From Hyperoodon ampullatus (Eukaryota > Chordata > Mammalia > Artiodactyla > Ziphiidae), in assembly GCA_949752795.1 (NCBI GenBank), contig OX457056.1:93766942-93830941 (forward strand): 64,000 nucleotides of DNA. Reading direction: 5' to 3'. The first letter of the stretch is position 1; each line of letters starts with the position of its first letter. The notes below the pieces were generated by a model. It saw only the letters and a program-made list of their open reading frames with translations, ran no database searches and was not told the origin of the DNA. A program made the position numbers and the translations under genes. Positions 33,850-44,838 of the stretch are shown here, piece by piece.

Positions 33850-34220
33850 GATAGCAGGTAGGCAGACCACAGCCTCTGATGACCCCTGTCTTCCCTGAAG
33901 TCAGAGAGTAGAGAATCAAATAGGTGCAAATAGAGGTGGATAAAAGGTTCAAGGGATTTCCCGGCTAACTCCAAGCCTCTGCCCTACGAATGGTAGGAAA
34001 GTAATAGGTGCAGCCCCAGGACTGTGCTCATCCACCAAAGGCATAAAGTGTGAGAGGAATAGTTTGGGCTCAGATTAGTTACCTAAGAATTCTCAGTGTC
34101 TCTATGTGGTTCAAACACTTTTGGTTCATGTAAATGTTATATAGTCATTTGTGTTCATCAAACTTCTTAAAATAATCCTGTTTAAGTGTTTGTCTTATAT
34201 TTCAAATAGTCCCAAGAATA
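33850..34220. other. Unique sequence, nothing recognised
   Basis: No repeat or gene is recognised. Confidence 0.3.
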
Positions 34221-34222
34221 CA

Positions 34223-34235
34223 GTGTGTGTGTGTG

Positions 34236-34275
<40 letters not shown>
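34223..34275. repeat. (GT)n microsatellite, ~26 units
   Basis: A GT tract with a single GC interruption (34241-34242). It can form Z-DNA and is a likely polymorphic marker. Confidence 0.95.
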
Positions 34276-34276
<1 letters not shown>

Positions 34277-34349
34277 CGGAGGCAGAGGGAAATGCCAAAT
34301 AACAATGCCCCATGCAACCAGTGTCTTAAAAAACTCACATAACAAATAA

Positions 34350-34690
34350 AGCAGTTCCTTCACACTGCCACCCAGCTCCATGTAAAATGCAAATCTGACA
34401 AATCTGCTTAAAATATTTCAGTGACTCCTCATCACCTTTATTAAGCCCAGCATCCTTGATGGTCTGTAACTCCCCCATCCCCCAACATGACCTTGCTCCT
34501 CCTGTCTCTCAAGCCTAATCTAACTTTTTCATAGGAATAAGAGTCCTTTCCCATAGTTAACCCCAAATGCTGCACTTGACTGTGGGCTCCATAGGCAAGA
34601 AGTCTCCCTGATCCATTCCTGTGCCATCATTATCTAGTATGATGCATGACTCATACAAGTGTTCAAGAGAGATTTTCTGAACAATTAATT
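34350..34690 (+). mobile_element. L2 LINE 3' region fragment
   Basis: 'cttaaaatatttcagtgact', 'catccttgatggtctgtaac' and 'tgaccttgctcctcctgtct' match the L2 3' part. Confidence 0.65.
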
Positions 34691-34694
34691 TAAT

Positions 34695-34931
34695 CAGGGA
34701 TCAGCAAACATTTTCTGTAAAGGGCCAGAGAGTAAATATTTTTGGCGTTGCAGACTTAAGGTCTCTGCTGCAACTACCCAGCTCTGCCATTGTAGCAAGA
34801 AAGTAGCCGTAGCCATAGTCACACACACACACGCACACACGCACACACACACACAAAGGGCAAGGCTGTGTTCCACTAAAACTTTCTTTACAAAAACAGG
34901 TACTGAGCTGGATATAGCCTGCTGACTCCTG
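34695..34931. mobile_element. hAT/Charlie-type MITE with internal (AC)n expansion
   Basis: The ends CAGGGATCAGCAAAC and (reverse complement of right end) CAGGAGTCAGCAGGC form the terminal inverted repeats. The 8-bp flanks aatttaat (34687-34694) and aattaaag (34932-34939) match at six positions, as expected for an old hAT duplication. The interior ('tctgtaaagggccagagagt', 'ctctgctgcaactacccagc', 'actttctttacaaaaacagg') is a well-known mammalian hAT MITE pattern. An AC/GC repeat of about 36 bp (34820-34855) has grown inside. Confidence 0.88.
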
Positions 34932-34939
34932 AATTAAAG

Positions 34940-35420
34940 GAATGCATAGATGAATATGCAAATTGGAACCACTTGATTTTGACTCTAAGCCTTCCTTTCT
35001 AGGAAGGCAGACTTCCCCTGTCCCTCAGCACACCAATTCTTCATAACTTCCTAAAGCAAGGTCCAGACCAAAGGATGCTCCAAGTGGATGAAGGACAGGA
35101 TCTGTTTATTTTCTCATTCAACAGCTTGAATGGAATCATTTAGATGCAGTGTCACTTGAAAGGATAATAGTGGCAGCTCTCAAAAATTATTAAAGCTGAA
35201 ATTTACTATCATGTGTATTAAAAACAAGAAAGACCCTTCCTGATGCTCAAGGCTGTGATGCATTGAAGCAAATACCCAGATTTTCCCAATAGAACAAATT
35301 TCCATGGAAAATGTATACAAAAGACAACAGAATGAAAAGGTGAGTTTAAGCATCGTTCAGGTATATGTATCGCAGTCATGACTAAGGCTTCTCTGAAGTC
35401 CCTGGGGGTGGCCGTGACTG
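34940..35420. other. Unique sequence, nothing recognised
   Basis: No repeat or gene is recognised. Confidence 0.3.
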
Positions 35421-35424
35421 TGAT

Positions 35425-35645
35425 TAACTGAGTAATTGGTTGGGCATTCAAAAGAAGGTTCAAGTACTAACTCTGACCCTTATTAGCAGTAGGACACCTC
35501 AAATTAAATATGCAACTCCTCAGGGCCTCAATTTTAATATCCATAAGATGCGCATAATAATGTCCATATTCCAGGGTTGTTTCAGGGATTACGGGAGATA
35601 CATATTTAAAGCCCCGAGAACGGTGCAGGAAACACTATTATTTGT
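35425..35645 (+). mobile_element. MIR SINE
   Basis: 'gttcaagtactaactctgac', 'cctcagggcctcaattttaa', 'atccataagatgcgcataat' and 'ccagggttgtttcagggatt' follow the MIR order. Confidence 0.8.
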
Positions 35646-35825
35646 GCCATGCTCTGTGCTGGGTGTTTTCACATGTCTTATCTCACGTGCCCTCTCATAG
35701 CACTGATCGCTGCCCGACGCTACCTTGTACTTTTATTTATTTACCTGTATCCTTTCCCCACTAAAACGTACAATCCACGAGGGCAGGGACCAGCCCTCTT
35801 TTTGAACAAAGACAAAACAGACTTC
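35646..35825 (+). mobile_element. L2-like fragments
   Basis: 'tgctctgtgctgggtgtttt' and 'aatccacgagggcagggacc' are L2 3'-end blocks, here short and separated. Confidence 0.5.
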
Positions 35826-36860
35826 AGGCTCAGAGCCTTTGGCAGGCAACACCTTTCAGCTAGAATTTAATGACATATGGTTTTCATTTACTTTTATTCC
35901 TTACTGTATTCTTTCACTTAGAAAAGTGATACGAAGTTTCTTGTCATGGTTCTAATAAAATTGCCCTTTGAAATTAAATTTATTTGATAAATCCAAATTT
36001 GTACATGAATTTATTTAGGTTTGTTTATTTAACAGTTCATTGATTTAAAGAAAAGTATTAAGTAAGTGGTAGTAAAGATGATATGCTCATGACAAAAATA
36101 TACATATAACTATTTCTCAAATAGCTAAAGTTGAGGCTTGCTGGAGCATAAGCATTTTGAGGTTTTTTCCAGGACTGTCGCTATGATCTTGTGCTTTTAT
36201 AAGGAATGATCTTATCATAAACACAATGATTCAGAGATATACTCCTGCCTTGGGAGACCAAGTTTTGGGTAAGGAAAGGCAGCCTGTGACTAGTCCCTGG
36301 GCATATTCTCCCTAGCCCAAAGGGAAAGGCTCCAAGCTCTTGTTTTCTTACTTTTTCCCTTGTCTAACTTTGTTCTCCCAGCAAGTTTCTGCTTAGAAAC
36401 TTTCTAGTCAGACACCAAACATCTTGGAGCCAGACACTACACAAATCAAAACAAAACAATAAAAGTGAGGCATGAAGAAGAAAACAAAAGGCAATGGGAA
36501 GGGAGTCTGTCAAGATTTCTTCACTTTACAAGGATCAAATCCCAGGCATGGAGACATCCGAAGGCAGGATTGCATCCCAACACGTGAGGACCAAGTGTTT
36601 CTTCACGTCTCCTCCTTTTCCTGTTTCCCTTTCCCCAGCCGTTTTTCCTCCTTTTTTTGCTTAAAGGAAGAAATCCAATGCATACTCTGATGAAATCTTT
36701 GGGTCTTGTTCAATTCGTTTTCAATTACACCGGAGTAGGGTGGAGGGTGTGAGGGAAAATACATGCCAATTTCCTCAGCACAATCTTGTTTTCAGTAAAC
36801 TTCCTGAGTCATGATAGGAGCTGTCCTGATGACAAGATTTCACATTCTGAGAGGATGGTC
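35826..36860. other. Unique sequence, nothing recognised
   Basis: About 1 kb. The AT-rich part (35880-36130) has no simple repeats. A 72-codon frame (36472-36690) shows no known domain. Confidence 0.35.
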
Positions 36861-36867
36861 TTTTACA

Positions 36868-37026
36868 TCAGTGCTTCTCGGACTTTAGTGAGAATGTGGA
36901 TCACCCGGGATCTTCTGAATCAGTAGCTCTGTGGGGGGAAGGGGGAGGCACAAGAGGGTCTACAGTCTAACTAGCTCCAGTACTGCTGGGGTGGCCAGTG
37001 ATGCTGATCCATGGACCACACTGTGA
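36868..37026 (+). mobile_element. MER5-like hAT MITE
   Basis: 'cagtgcttctcggactttag', 'gatcacccgggatcttctga', 'atcagtagctctgtgggggg' and 'gtgatgctgatccatggacc' followed by acactgtgag follow the MER5 pattern from one end to near the other. No clear 8-bp duplication is retained. Confidence 0.8.
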
Positions 37027-37388
37027 GTATGGAGCTTATATCATCACTGTCATCATACAACACATTTACAAGCATCTATCCGCACTATGCTCTGACCTAG
37101 ATGCTGAACTGATATTCATTTTCAAACCAGAAACAGTCTCCTACATCCTAGGAAAAAATAGAAAGAAGAATAAGATTTTATTTCTGCCCTCAAGAAGCTT
37201 CCTGACCATGTCTAAGATCAAAGCCAAAGACATAAAATAGTACTATAATTAATATGTGAAAAAGCCCTTGTAACAAGGGCATAAAATATATACCAAATTC
37301 AACTTAAAATGTATATACTAAAATTCTCTCTCTCTCTCTCTTGCCCACTATTCTTAGAAATTAGAGTTACTTCTATTTTGTCCTTCTT
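37027..37388. other. Unique sequence with a short (TC)n
   Basis: No repeat family is recognised apart from (TC)n at about 37326-37341. Confidence 0.35.
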
Positions 37389-37500
37389 TTTTATTTTTTT
37401 AAATATCTTTATTGGAGTATAATTGCTTTACAATGGTGTGTTAGTTTCTGCTGCGTAACAAAGTGAATCAGCTATATGTATACATATATCCCCATATCTC
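37389..37500 (-). mobile_element. L1 LINE 3' end, ~110 bp
   Basis: Reverse complement of the L1 tail: T-rich stretch, then 'catctttattggagtataat'-like start, 'tttacaatggtgtgttagtt' and 'atatccccatatctc'. It stops abruptly a few bases before the LTR-like element at 37508. A duplication was not found. Confidence 0.88.
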
Positions 37501-37507
37501 TAGATCG

Positions 37508-38149
37508 TGGGTGAGGGGCGCTAGCAAATAATTCAGACAGACCTTGTAAAGCACTGAAACAAAGTTTTTAATTTAAATTACCCTCGAAAACCTCTTCTCT
37601 AGAACCTCCAAAAGGAGGCACCCCCTAAATTGCTGCCGAATTTGGTCACACCTTGAATCCTGTCCTCCATTTTGACGGGCCCCCGTCCTTACGCATATGT
37701 GTGGTAGAAGGGCCCAACACTAAGGCCCAATATTATGTGCTGCCTTGACATCTGGAGCAACAAGGAGGCTCTGAATGGCTTACCTGCAAGACCCCCTCCC
37801 CATTCTTCTCCTGCAAATGAGGGAGGTTCTCAAGCCAAATAACCCTCCTTATCGAGATGCAGTTCCGACTTATCCCTGGGTACTGGGCTTCAGTTCCCTT
37901 TCAGCCCACAGAATTATTTAAACAAGCCAATCACATGCTCCCATGGGAAGCAGGGGTCTCCTCACCCTCTTGATACTACAGAGCTTGCCTCGAAGCCCTG
38001 GTTCCCTCTATTCCTGACTGCAGCCCCTGTGTGCTCCCTCAGAGTGTGGGTGTCCTCTTCCCCAGGCTGTGAATGTAGGTGCGCTGTAAACTCCTGCTGA
38101 CCTCATCGGCCACTCCCACAACCCTAGGGCAGGAATCCCTCCCTCAACA
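37508..38149 (-). mobile_element. LTR-like element, 642 bp, family unknown
   Basis: Read on the minus strand it starts TGTTGAGGGAGGGATTCC and ends ...GCGCCCCTCACCCA, giving TG...CA termini. It is GC-rich and compositionally distinct from its AT-rich flanks, and it has a TATA-like 'tttaaataattctg' in the middle. It resembles a gamma-type endogenous retrovirus LTR in size and composition, but I do not recognise the family. No gag, pol or env sequence adjoins it. A 4-6-bp duplication is not evident. An alternative is a non-LTR unique sequence with fortuitous ends. Confidence 0.5.
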
Positions 38150-38500
38150 ATGAGGTGAATAAGAGGCGATTAAAACAATATATGGTTTGGCTTTGAGTGG
38201 AATTTCAGTATGATGCATGTACTGAATGGCAGGCAGGTAGAGTTGGCTGCACAAAACATGGATTTCAGGCGGCTCTGACCTTTCCTTTATTACCATCATT
38301 ACCTCACAGGCATTCAGGCTTGTGCTAATGCTATTTAAAACTCTTTCGATTGGATATTGGATTTCTATTTCAGTAATTCTTCCACTTATACTGTTCATTG
38401 TCTAACACAAAAGTGGAAACATTTTAACCACTCATATATATTACAATTTATCCTCAAATCAATTTGGATTGTGTTAAATTCAATACCATAATCATTACTA
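38150..38500. other. Unique sequence, nothing recognised
   Basis: No repeat or gene is recognised. Confidence 0.3.
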
Positions 38501-38504
38501 AAAT

Positions 38505-39015
38505 GCAAACATCACAGAAAAATGTTTATAGCAACATTACTTGTAATAGTCCCAAGCAGGAACGTCCATCAAAACCCAACGTCTCAACTCAAATGCCCAT
38601 CAATAGTAGAGCAAATAAATAAACTAAGGTATATCTATACAGTGGAATACATTTCAGCAACAAAAATAAACAAACCACAGCCACATGCACTACTTGGATA
38701 AATCTCACAAACAGAATACTGTATTAAAGAAGCCCAACACCAGAGAACACATATGTACGATTACCTTATATAAAATTTTAAGAGTCAAACTAATCTGTGG
38801 TATTAGAAGTAATAATAGTGGCTAACTTTGGGGAAGAAGAAGGAGTTAATAATTTGGAGGAGAAATGAGGGAGGGATTATGGAGGTGCATTTAATGTTCA
38901 ATTTCTTGACCTGGGTCATGGTTTAATGGGTATGTTCCCTTTGTAATAATACATTGTTCTGCACATCATTTTCTCTCTTTTCTGTATGTATGTTATATTT
39001 CAATAAAAAGATGGA
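38505..39015 (+). mobile_element. Old L1-type (L1M) ORF2 end and 3'UTR
   Basis: 'caaatgcccatcaatagtag', 'atatctatacagtggaatac', 'ataaatctcacaaacagaat' and an 'atttcaataaaaagatg' end follow the old-L1 3' order. Highly diverged. Confidence 0.75.
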
Positions 39016-39047
39016 CTATACTAGCAGTGAAAAAATCAATATCTTTT

Positions 39048-39570
39048 CATCCACTAGCAGTTATTTATTGTTTACTACATGCTTAATATAAGGATGAGGT
39101 TTCTGTGGTGAACAAGACAGGCATGGGTTCCTATAGTACATTAGGATAAGAATTAGACACTAAAAATTAATGCTCTGGGTAGTAAGTGATAAACTCCACG
39201 AGAGATGTATATATAAACTGTCACAGGAGTTCACAGGAAGGAAGGATCATTTCCAGCTGGGGGAGCAGGGGAGGTTTCATGGAGGAGATAGCACTGCAGC
39301 TGGGCCAGGAAGGGCAGATAAAATTTAGATAAGGAGACATGGCAGAAGATAGTGGAGGGAGAGAAAATGGTACCAATGGGATGAGTCTAAGGCGGTAGAT
39401 GGGGAAGTCAAATGCTTTAGGCTGACCGAAGCACAGGAATGTGGTAGGAAGTGATGGAGAAGATAGATGGAGTTGAGTTCTGGAAGTCTCTGAGTGTCAG
39501 GCTAAAGAGGGCGGCTCCATCCTGCAGAGTGTGGGGTTTTAATGAAGGAGAATTAAGCTTAAGGAGATAA
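39048..39570 (+). mobile_element. L2 LINE 3' region
   Basis: 'gcagttatttattgtttact', 'ggtgaacaagacaggcatgg', 'aggaggtttcatggaggaga'-type and 'gctgggccaggaagggcaga' blocks are typical of L2. Confidence 0.75.
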
Positions 39571-39739
39571 GAATAGGCACAATATGGCCATCAGATCATA
39601 GATGGGAAAGCCAGCTACGAGGAAGCCAGGTAAGGGACTGCGGCTATAACCCAGAGCTCAGATGTTAAGTGCTTGAATCCACATGCCAAAAGGGTGACAG
39701 GGGAGGGGCTAATTAAGCAACTCAAAGGAGCTAATGTGT

Positions 39740-39960
39740 CAAAAGGGCCTGATGTTTTAATCCCAGCTCCATTACGTCACTGATGTGTACATGTGGGTAA
39801 ATTGATTACTCTCTCTAAGTGTTAGTTTGTCCATCTGTAAAATGGGGCTAACGTAGGGTGGTGCTGAGGATTATGAATATGAATGAACATGAAGTACCTA
39901 GTACACAGCTCATAATTGAAACTTGATAAATGGTAGTGGTCGTTATAACTATTATGACCA
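39740..39960 (+). mobile_element. MIR SINE
   Basis: 'tccatctgtaaaatggggct' and a 'gtgctgaggattatgaat' block match MIR; the 5' part is weak. Confidence 0.8.
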
Positions 39961-40118
39961 TCCCAGCCAGCCTTAACTCAATTGTCTTTGGGTTTGGTCT
40001 AAATTAGATTCCTTTCAGCCAGAAGGTAAACACCAACTTTTAAGGGAGCAATCTCCTTGAAACAACTGAAGATTTTTTGAAATTCTTCTCAAACACAGCA
40101 TTTTTTAAAAAGAAATAA

Positions 40119-40330
40119 TGGCTTCCCTGGTGGCACAGTGGTTGAGAGTCCGCCTGCCAATGCAGTGGACACGGGTTCGTGCCCTGGTCCGGGAAGATCC
40201 CACATGCGGCGGAGTGGCTTGGCCCGTGAGCCATGGCCGCTGAGCCTGCACGTCCGGAGCCTGTGCTCCGCAACGGGAGAGGCCACAGCAGTGAGAAGCC
40301 CGCGTACCGCAAAAAAAAAAATAATAAAAT
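40119..40330 (+). mobile_element. CHR-2-type tRNA-Glu SINE
   Basis: ggcttccctggtggcacagt through cgcaacgggagaggccacag with an A-rich tail (aaaaaaaaaataataaaataa). The duplication is obscured because both flanks are A-rich. Confidence 0.93.
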
Positions 40331-40344
40331 AAATAAATAAACAT

Positions 40345-41990
40345 CTGTGTATGTGTGCATCGATGCCTCACACATTCCCAGCATTAACCAAAATATGATG
40401 CCTTTCTAGAAAACGATAACCATGATTGGCTCCTGAGCTGGACTGTTGATCATCTTCCCTCAAGTCTAAACACAGCTTCAAGGTCATGAGTCACACCAAT
40501 GATGGCTCATGACTGAAAGAGATGTTTTTTCATGAGGGCATATTTATTTATTTATTTAACATCAGACACCACTCTGTCTGACTCAAAATGTGGTTAGTGT
40601 CTGTAACAAAATCTGTGTAAATAGGTCTCCCATGAGCCATTGCCAAGATCCTCAGTAACTTCATGCATAATGGAAGCTTATGTAAGTGTGTGTTGTCTCA
40701 GGCGGGCGACTTCTCAGAGCTCCTGGAGGTTTCTCTTGTGATTTTTTTGGTTCTCTCTCCTTAGATGTTTGGGTTCTCTGAGCTGTCATCCCACAGAGAT
40801 CATTTCAATCCCAGACTGAAAAGCCAGTCCAAAAAAAAAAAAAAAAAGCAGAAAGCGAACATTCATTTTTCCTTTCAGAATTAATTTGTCTGACATGAAA
40901 CTCACAAAATGGTTGTCAGGAAAACAGACTTAGTTTCACCACATAACGAAGAGTTGGCTGTGCTTTAAAAGGTATCTTGTGAAAATGAAAACTTTAGGCC
41001 AAAGGCGTGATTTCCACAAAATATATTCTGTTTACAGGAGTTTCTTATCTTACTATACATATTTATGACAATTAGACTCAACTTTAGTTTAGTTTAAACT
41101 TGGGTTGAATTTGATATATTATGCCTCTTATATGGAGGCTATTTATCTGGTAACCTTATCAAACTAGAATATAAAGAGTAAGCATCCATCATGACTGGAC
41201 ACACAATTCTAACCAGCTTGGGTGCCTGGATTCCCACGTTAGAGAAGATTAGAAGCAAGAATGAAGCTAGAATTAGATACTTTGACAATTGTAACCAACG
41301 ATGGCTTGACAACCTGCCAGAGAGTGAAATAATACAGAATATCTAAAGCATAAAATCATACATAAAAACACAAAACCAGTAGTTTGGAGCTATTAAACGT
41401 AGAGGCAAATCAACACCTACTGACCCCCGAATCACACTGAGAAATGTTTCAAATAGTCATCGTACATACATCACAAAGCCACTGGACATTTAAAAATGCT
41501 TTCCATCCAAAATGTTTTAAACAGATTCCCACCGCTAACAGGGATAATCTTCCGACATTTAAAATTTGAACTTATGCGTACAGGACTTATTCTTCAATGT
41601 CAATGGATAAAAGAGGTGTTAGTATATATTTATAAAAATGGCAGCAACTATCAGTGCACTTAGTTTAAAAATAAAAACATACTATGAGACCTATTAAAGA
41701 ATTTTTCCTTTTAGGTCAATTTCCAATGTAGGTCCACACACTGGATTTCAAAAATGACCTCATGAGAGTGTTTCTTGGAAAATTGCTTGCAAAAGATGCT
41801 TTTTAGAAAAAAAAAAAAATGGCCAAGAGAATTTAAGGCTTATTCACAATACGAATTAGGTATATTGAAGTCTCTGAAAAGTTCCACAGTAAGGTAACAT
41901 TCTAATTTTGTTAGACCCTGTACTTCATAACTTATTCAACCAATGACTCTTTTTTTAATGTAAAAATTATTCTTATTTTACAGTATTCAT
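40345..41990. other. Unique AT-rich sequence; candidate conserved block
   Basis: About 1.6 kb with no recognised repeat apart from short (TTTA)n near 40540-40558 and poly-A at 40831-40847 and 41806-41818. The run 40860-41180 is AT-rich and without retroposon hallmarks. Confidence 0.4.
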
Positions 41991-41999
41991 CTTCCATCA

Positions 42000-42320
42000 A
42001 TTGCTCTTTTGGAAATACTGGTCTCTGGCAATTGTTCCCATAGCAGTCAAAGGTCCAGCAGGAAACAGATGATACATTCCAAAGGGTTTAGCTGAAGTGA
42101 GTTTAATAAAGGGACTATTCTGAGAGATGCGGTCAGAGGTAAGAGAACCAGCAAGAATCCAGGTGTCAGCAATGATGGGAAGCTGTCGTCATCCCACGGG
42201 AGGGTGCAGTGTTACCAAAATGTGGGGAGGGCTGAGGCGGTGGAAGGTGAGCTGGTCCCAGTAGCTGTGGCCAGTGGTGTGCTTCCTGGTAAACGTTTAA
42301 CAACCTGCTTTTCAGGGAGA
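42000..42320. mobile_element. Ancient interspersed repeat, family unresolved
   Basis: 'caggaaacagatgatacat' and 'gagtttaataaagggactat' are blocks that I recall from an old mammal-wide repeat. Neither family nor orientation can be named safely. Confidence 0.35.
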
Positions 42321-43361
42321 AAAAAGCCTGTTTGTAATATTTGCTGATTTTCATGGCACAAATCCTCCTGCCATGGCCCATTTCAAGCTACCAACGTGAA
42401 GTCACTGAACGTGGAGTGGCAAGAGATGCAGAAGACCCACCTTTACCTAGGATTTCCATCACACAAACACAATAGATGTAAGTAACCTCAAGAGCATCCA
42501 TAATAGTACAATGATACGAAGTCATGGGTGTTGAGTATTTATTATTTTTAATACAATTTATTTCATTGTAAATGCATATACTTTATTTTTGTTACTGGCT
42601 ATGTTTCACGACTAGATCACAAAACTACTGAAAATTTCACAAGCCAGCAACAGCAAACTGTTGTCTATAACCGTACACGGAATGGTCACTATCAAAACCA
42701 GAACCATGGGGAGGGGTCCTGGGACAAGACACTGGGCTCTCTGATGTCTAAGCAGGGAACTGAGGGAACTCTGCCTCCATGAGAGGATCCAGTCTACAGG
42801 GGCCAGTCCCAGGGCACAGGACGGAGCAGCAGAGGGCACAGAATGGAGCTGGGGCATGGAGGCAAATGCAGAATAATAAGTGGATTCCTAAATGCGTATG
42901 TTTGAGACTCATATACTGGTTGGATGAGTACCTTGAAAAGTACAGGTTGAAGCAAAAATCACTAGATATCTATACATGTTTAATGCTGCTCAGGTGATTC
43001 TGATATACAACTAGATTTAGAAAAAGTTATTACACGAATATGGGTCTCAGTATTATTGATGCACAACTGACACAGTTGACTGTTTTTCTCTTTCTTTGAA
43101 CTCAGCTGTTCTTCACTGACTTGTCCATTTGAGAAAACATCCTCCTAGGTTATCTTGCCATATCAGGGGTAGTTTTAGGGTTCTGGGTGATTCAGGTAGG
43201 AGTAGTATCATAGCCAGAAGCCCAAAGGTTAGAGTGAGGACTGAGGGGAGCTACATAGAGCATCAGGACCCCACCTAAACAGGGTACTGTGGTCCCCCGT
43301 AGCTAAGGAAACAGAGATCAGAAGTTGGGGCAGTTGAAGTGGCTAGAATCTGCAGGACAGG
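42321..43361. other. Mostly unique sequence
   Basis: A short MER5-like piece (gctgctcaggtgattctgat, about 42986-43005) is the only recognisable item. Confidence 0.35.
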
Positions 43362-43570
43362 TGTCTTAGTCAGCTCGGCAGTCATAACAAAATACCAGAG
43401 ACTGAAGGGCTTAAACAACAGGAACTGATTTCTCGCAGCTCTAGGAGCTGGAGGTCCAACATCAAGGGACTAGTCGATTTGGTTTCCCAGTGAGGACTCT
43501 CTTCCTGACTTGTAGACATGGTAGGGAGAGAACACTGCTCTCCCGCAATGCATTCTGCAGAGCTTGTAAA
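43362..43570 (-). mobile_element. MaLR-like LTR fragment
   Basis: Minus-strand 3' part of the family at 8702: 'gtcataacaaaataccagag', 'cttaaacaacaggaactgat' and 'cttcctgacttgtagacatg'. The 5' part is missing. Confidence 0.65.
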
Positions 43571-43579
43571 CCACAGCTT

Positions 43580-43785
43580 GATTGTGTCCATTCAACAGAT
43601 ATTTCATGAAGACCTACCAAATGCTAGTCACTCTTTGACTCTTCTGCTTAAAATTTTTCAGTGGGTTCTTGTTATTGATAAGTCCAATGTCTGTGGTACA
43701 TCCAAGGCTATCTCAGATCTGATGCCATTCTCCTTTCTTGTGTTGTCCTTCACCATCACTCCCCTGACTTAAGTCACCTGCTGAA
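43580..43785 (+). mobile_element. L2 LINE fragment
   Basis: 'tcaacagatatttcatgaag' and 'cagtgggttcttgttattga' resemble L2. Confidence 0.5.
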
Positions 43786-43789
43786 AGCT

Positions 43790-44020
43790 AGTGGTGCTCT
43801 GAAGTTGGGTTATCAATTGGAGCTCCATCACTTACATGGTCATGTGACTTTGGACATGTTCTTAGCCCCTCAAAGCCACAGTTTCCCTATCTATAATAAG
43901 AAGTAATAGTAGAATCTATCTCCTAGGGTTGACTTGAAGATCAAAACTAATCTTGTTCATAAATTACTTAGCCCCGTGCCTGACACACAGGAAAAGTTTA
44001 TTCTATGATAGCTTTTATCA
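43790..44020 (+). mobile_element. MIR SINE
   Basis: 'gctccatcacttacatggtc', 'atgtgactttggacatgttc', 'tagggttgacttgaagatca' and 'agccccgtgcctgacacaca' followed by gg follow the MIR order. Confidence 0.82.
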
Positions 44021-44838
44021 TCATTAACCATGTGGGGCTCCATGAAGGACAGTTAGAGACAGGTAAGTACCTGCCTGTACCCCAACTGCTTTTCAGTACA
44101 GCTGAATAACTCAATGCCACTTCAAAACCAATACTCTTTAAATGTTTGTTCAATATTCATTTAGAGGAGAGTTTGAGTTCTGCATAGCCTCAGAAGGATG
44201 TCTGGTGTCCCTGTCCTGTATATATCTCCCTCAAAAAGGAAATACTCTGCAGCTGATCAGCCCCACTCTCCTTAGAAGGCAGTTTATCATCTCTCTAGAA
44301 CTGAAATTCTCCCTTGGGGATAACTCATTGCCATCCCACTCAACCCAATCATCCTAGGTCCCAGGGCTTTATGAGTTCCTTGGCAAGGGACAGATACAGA
44401 GGAATGTACGAGCAGCCTACAGCCAAGTCAGCATTAATGTTCCATCAAGGGAAGCAGGGGAGAGGGCTCCAAAAATCCTTTTCATAAGGCAGATATCCAA
44501 TGACAACTTTCTTTTACCATATTTGGAATGTAAAATGACAAATTCTTCCTAATTTTTAGAGAAATGCATAAATCAAGCAAGTATGTGTAATAAGGTATTT
44601 TCAGACCTTTAATGTTTGCTCTTATGGTGGATATGCAGCTAATGTTTTGGAAGGTCTAACTGTACCTTGCCTAAGAATGACAACAGTAGTAATAGCCTAT
44701 TAATGGCAGAGTCAGAGTCTACAACCCCACCTCTGGAATGTTCCTGAGGGTCTTCCATAAAAACATGCCCAGGCTGTTTCACAGCCCAGGCCTTTGCTCT
44801 GCTGCGTCCTCTGTCTACTATATTCTTCCGTGTTTATC
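44021..44838. other. Unique sequence
   Basis: No repeat is recognised. The part 44490-44640 is AT-rich and unmarked by retroposon signatures. Confidence 0.35.

Noticed and set aside
34223..34275. Coding frame through the (GT)n tract (Val-Cys repeats)
   Set aside because: Microsatellite read-through.
37508..38149. CpG island or promoter
   Set aside because: GC-rich but CpG-poor by eye, with TG...CA ends; an LTR-like element explains it better.
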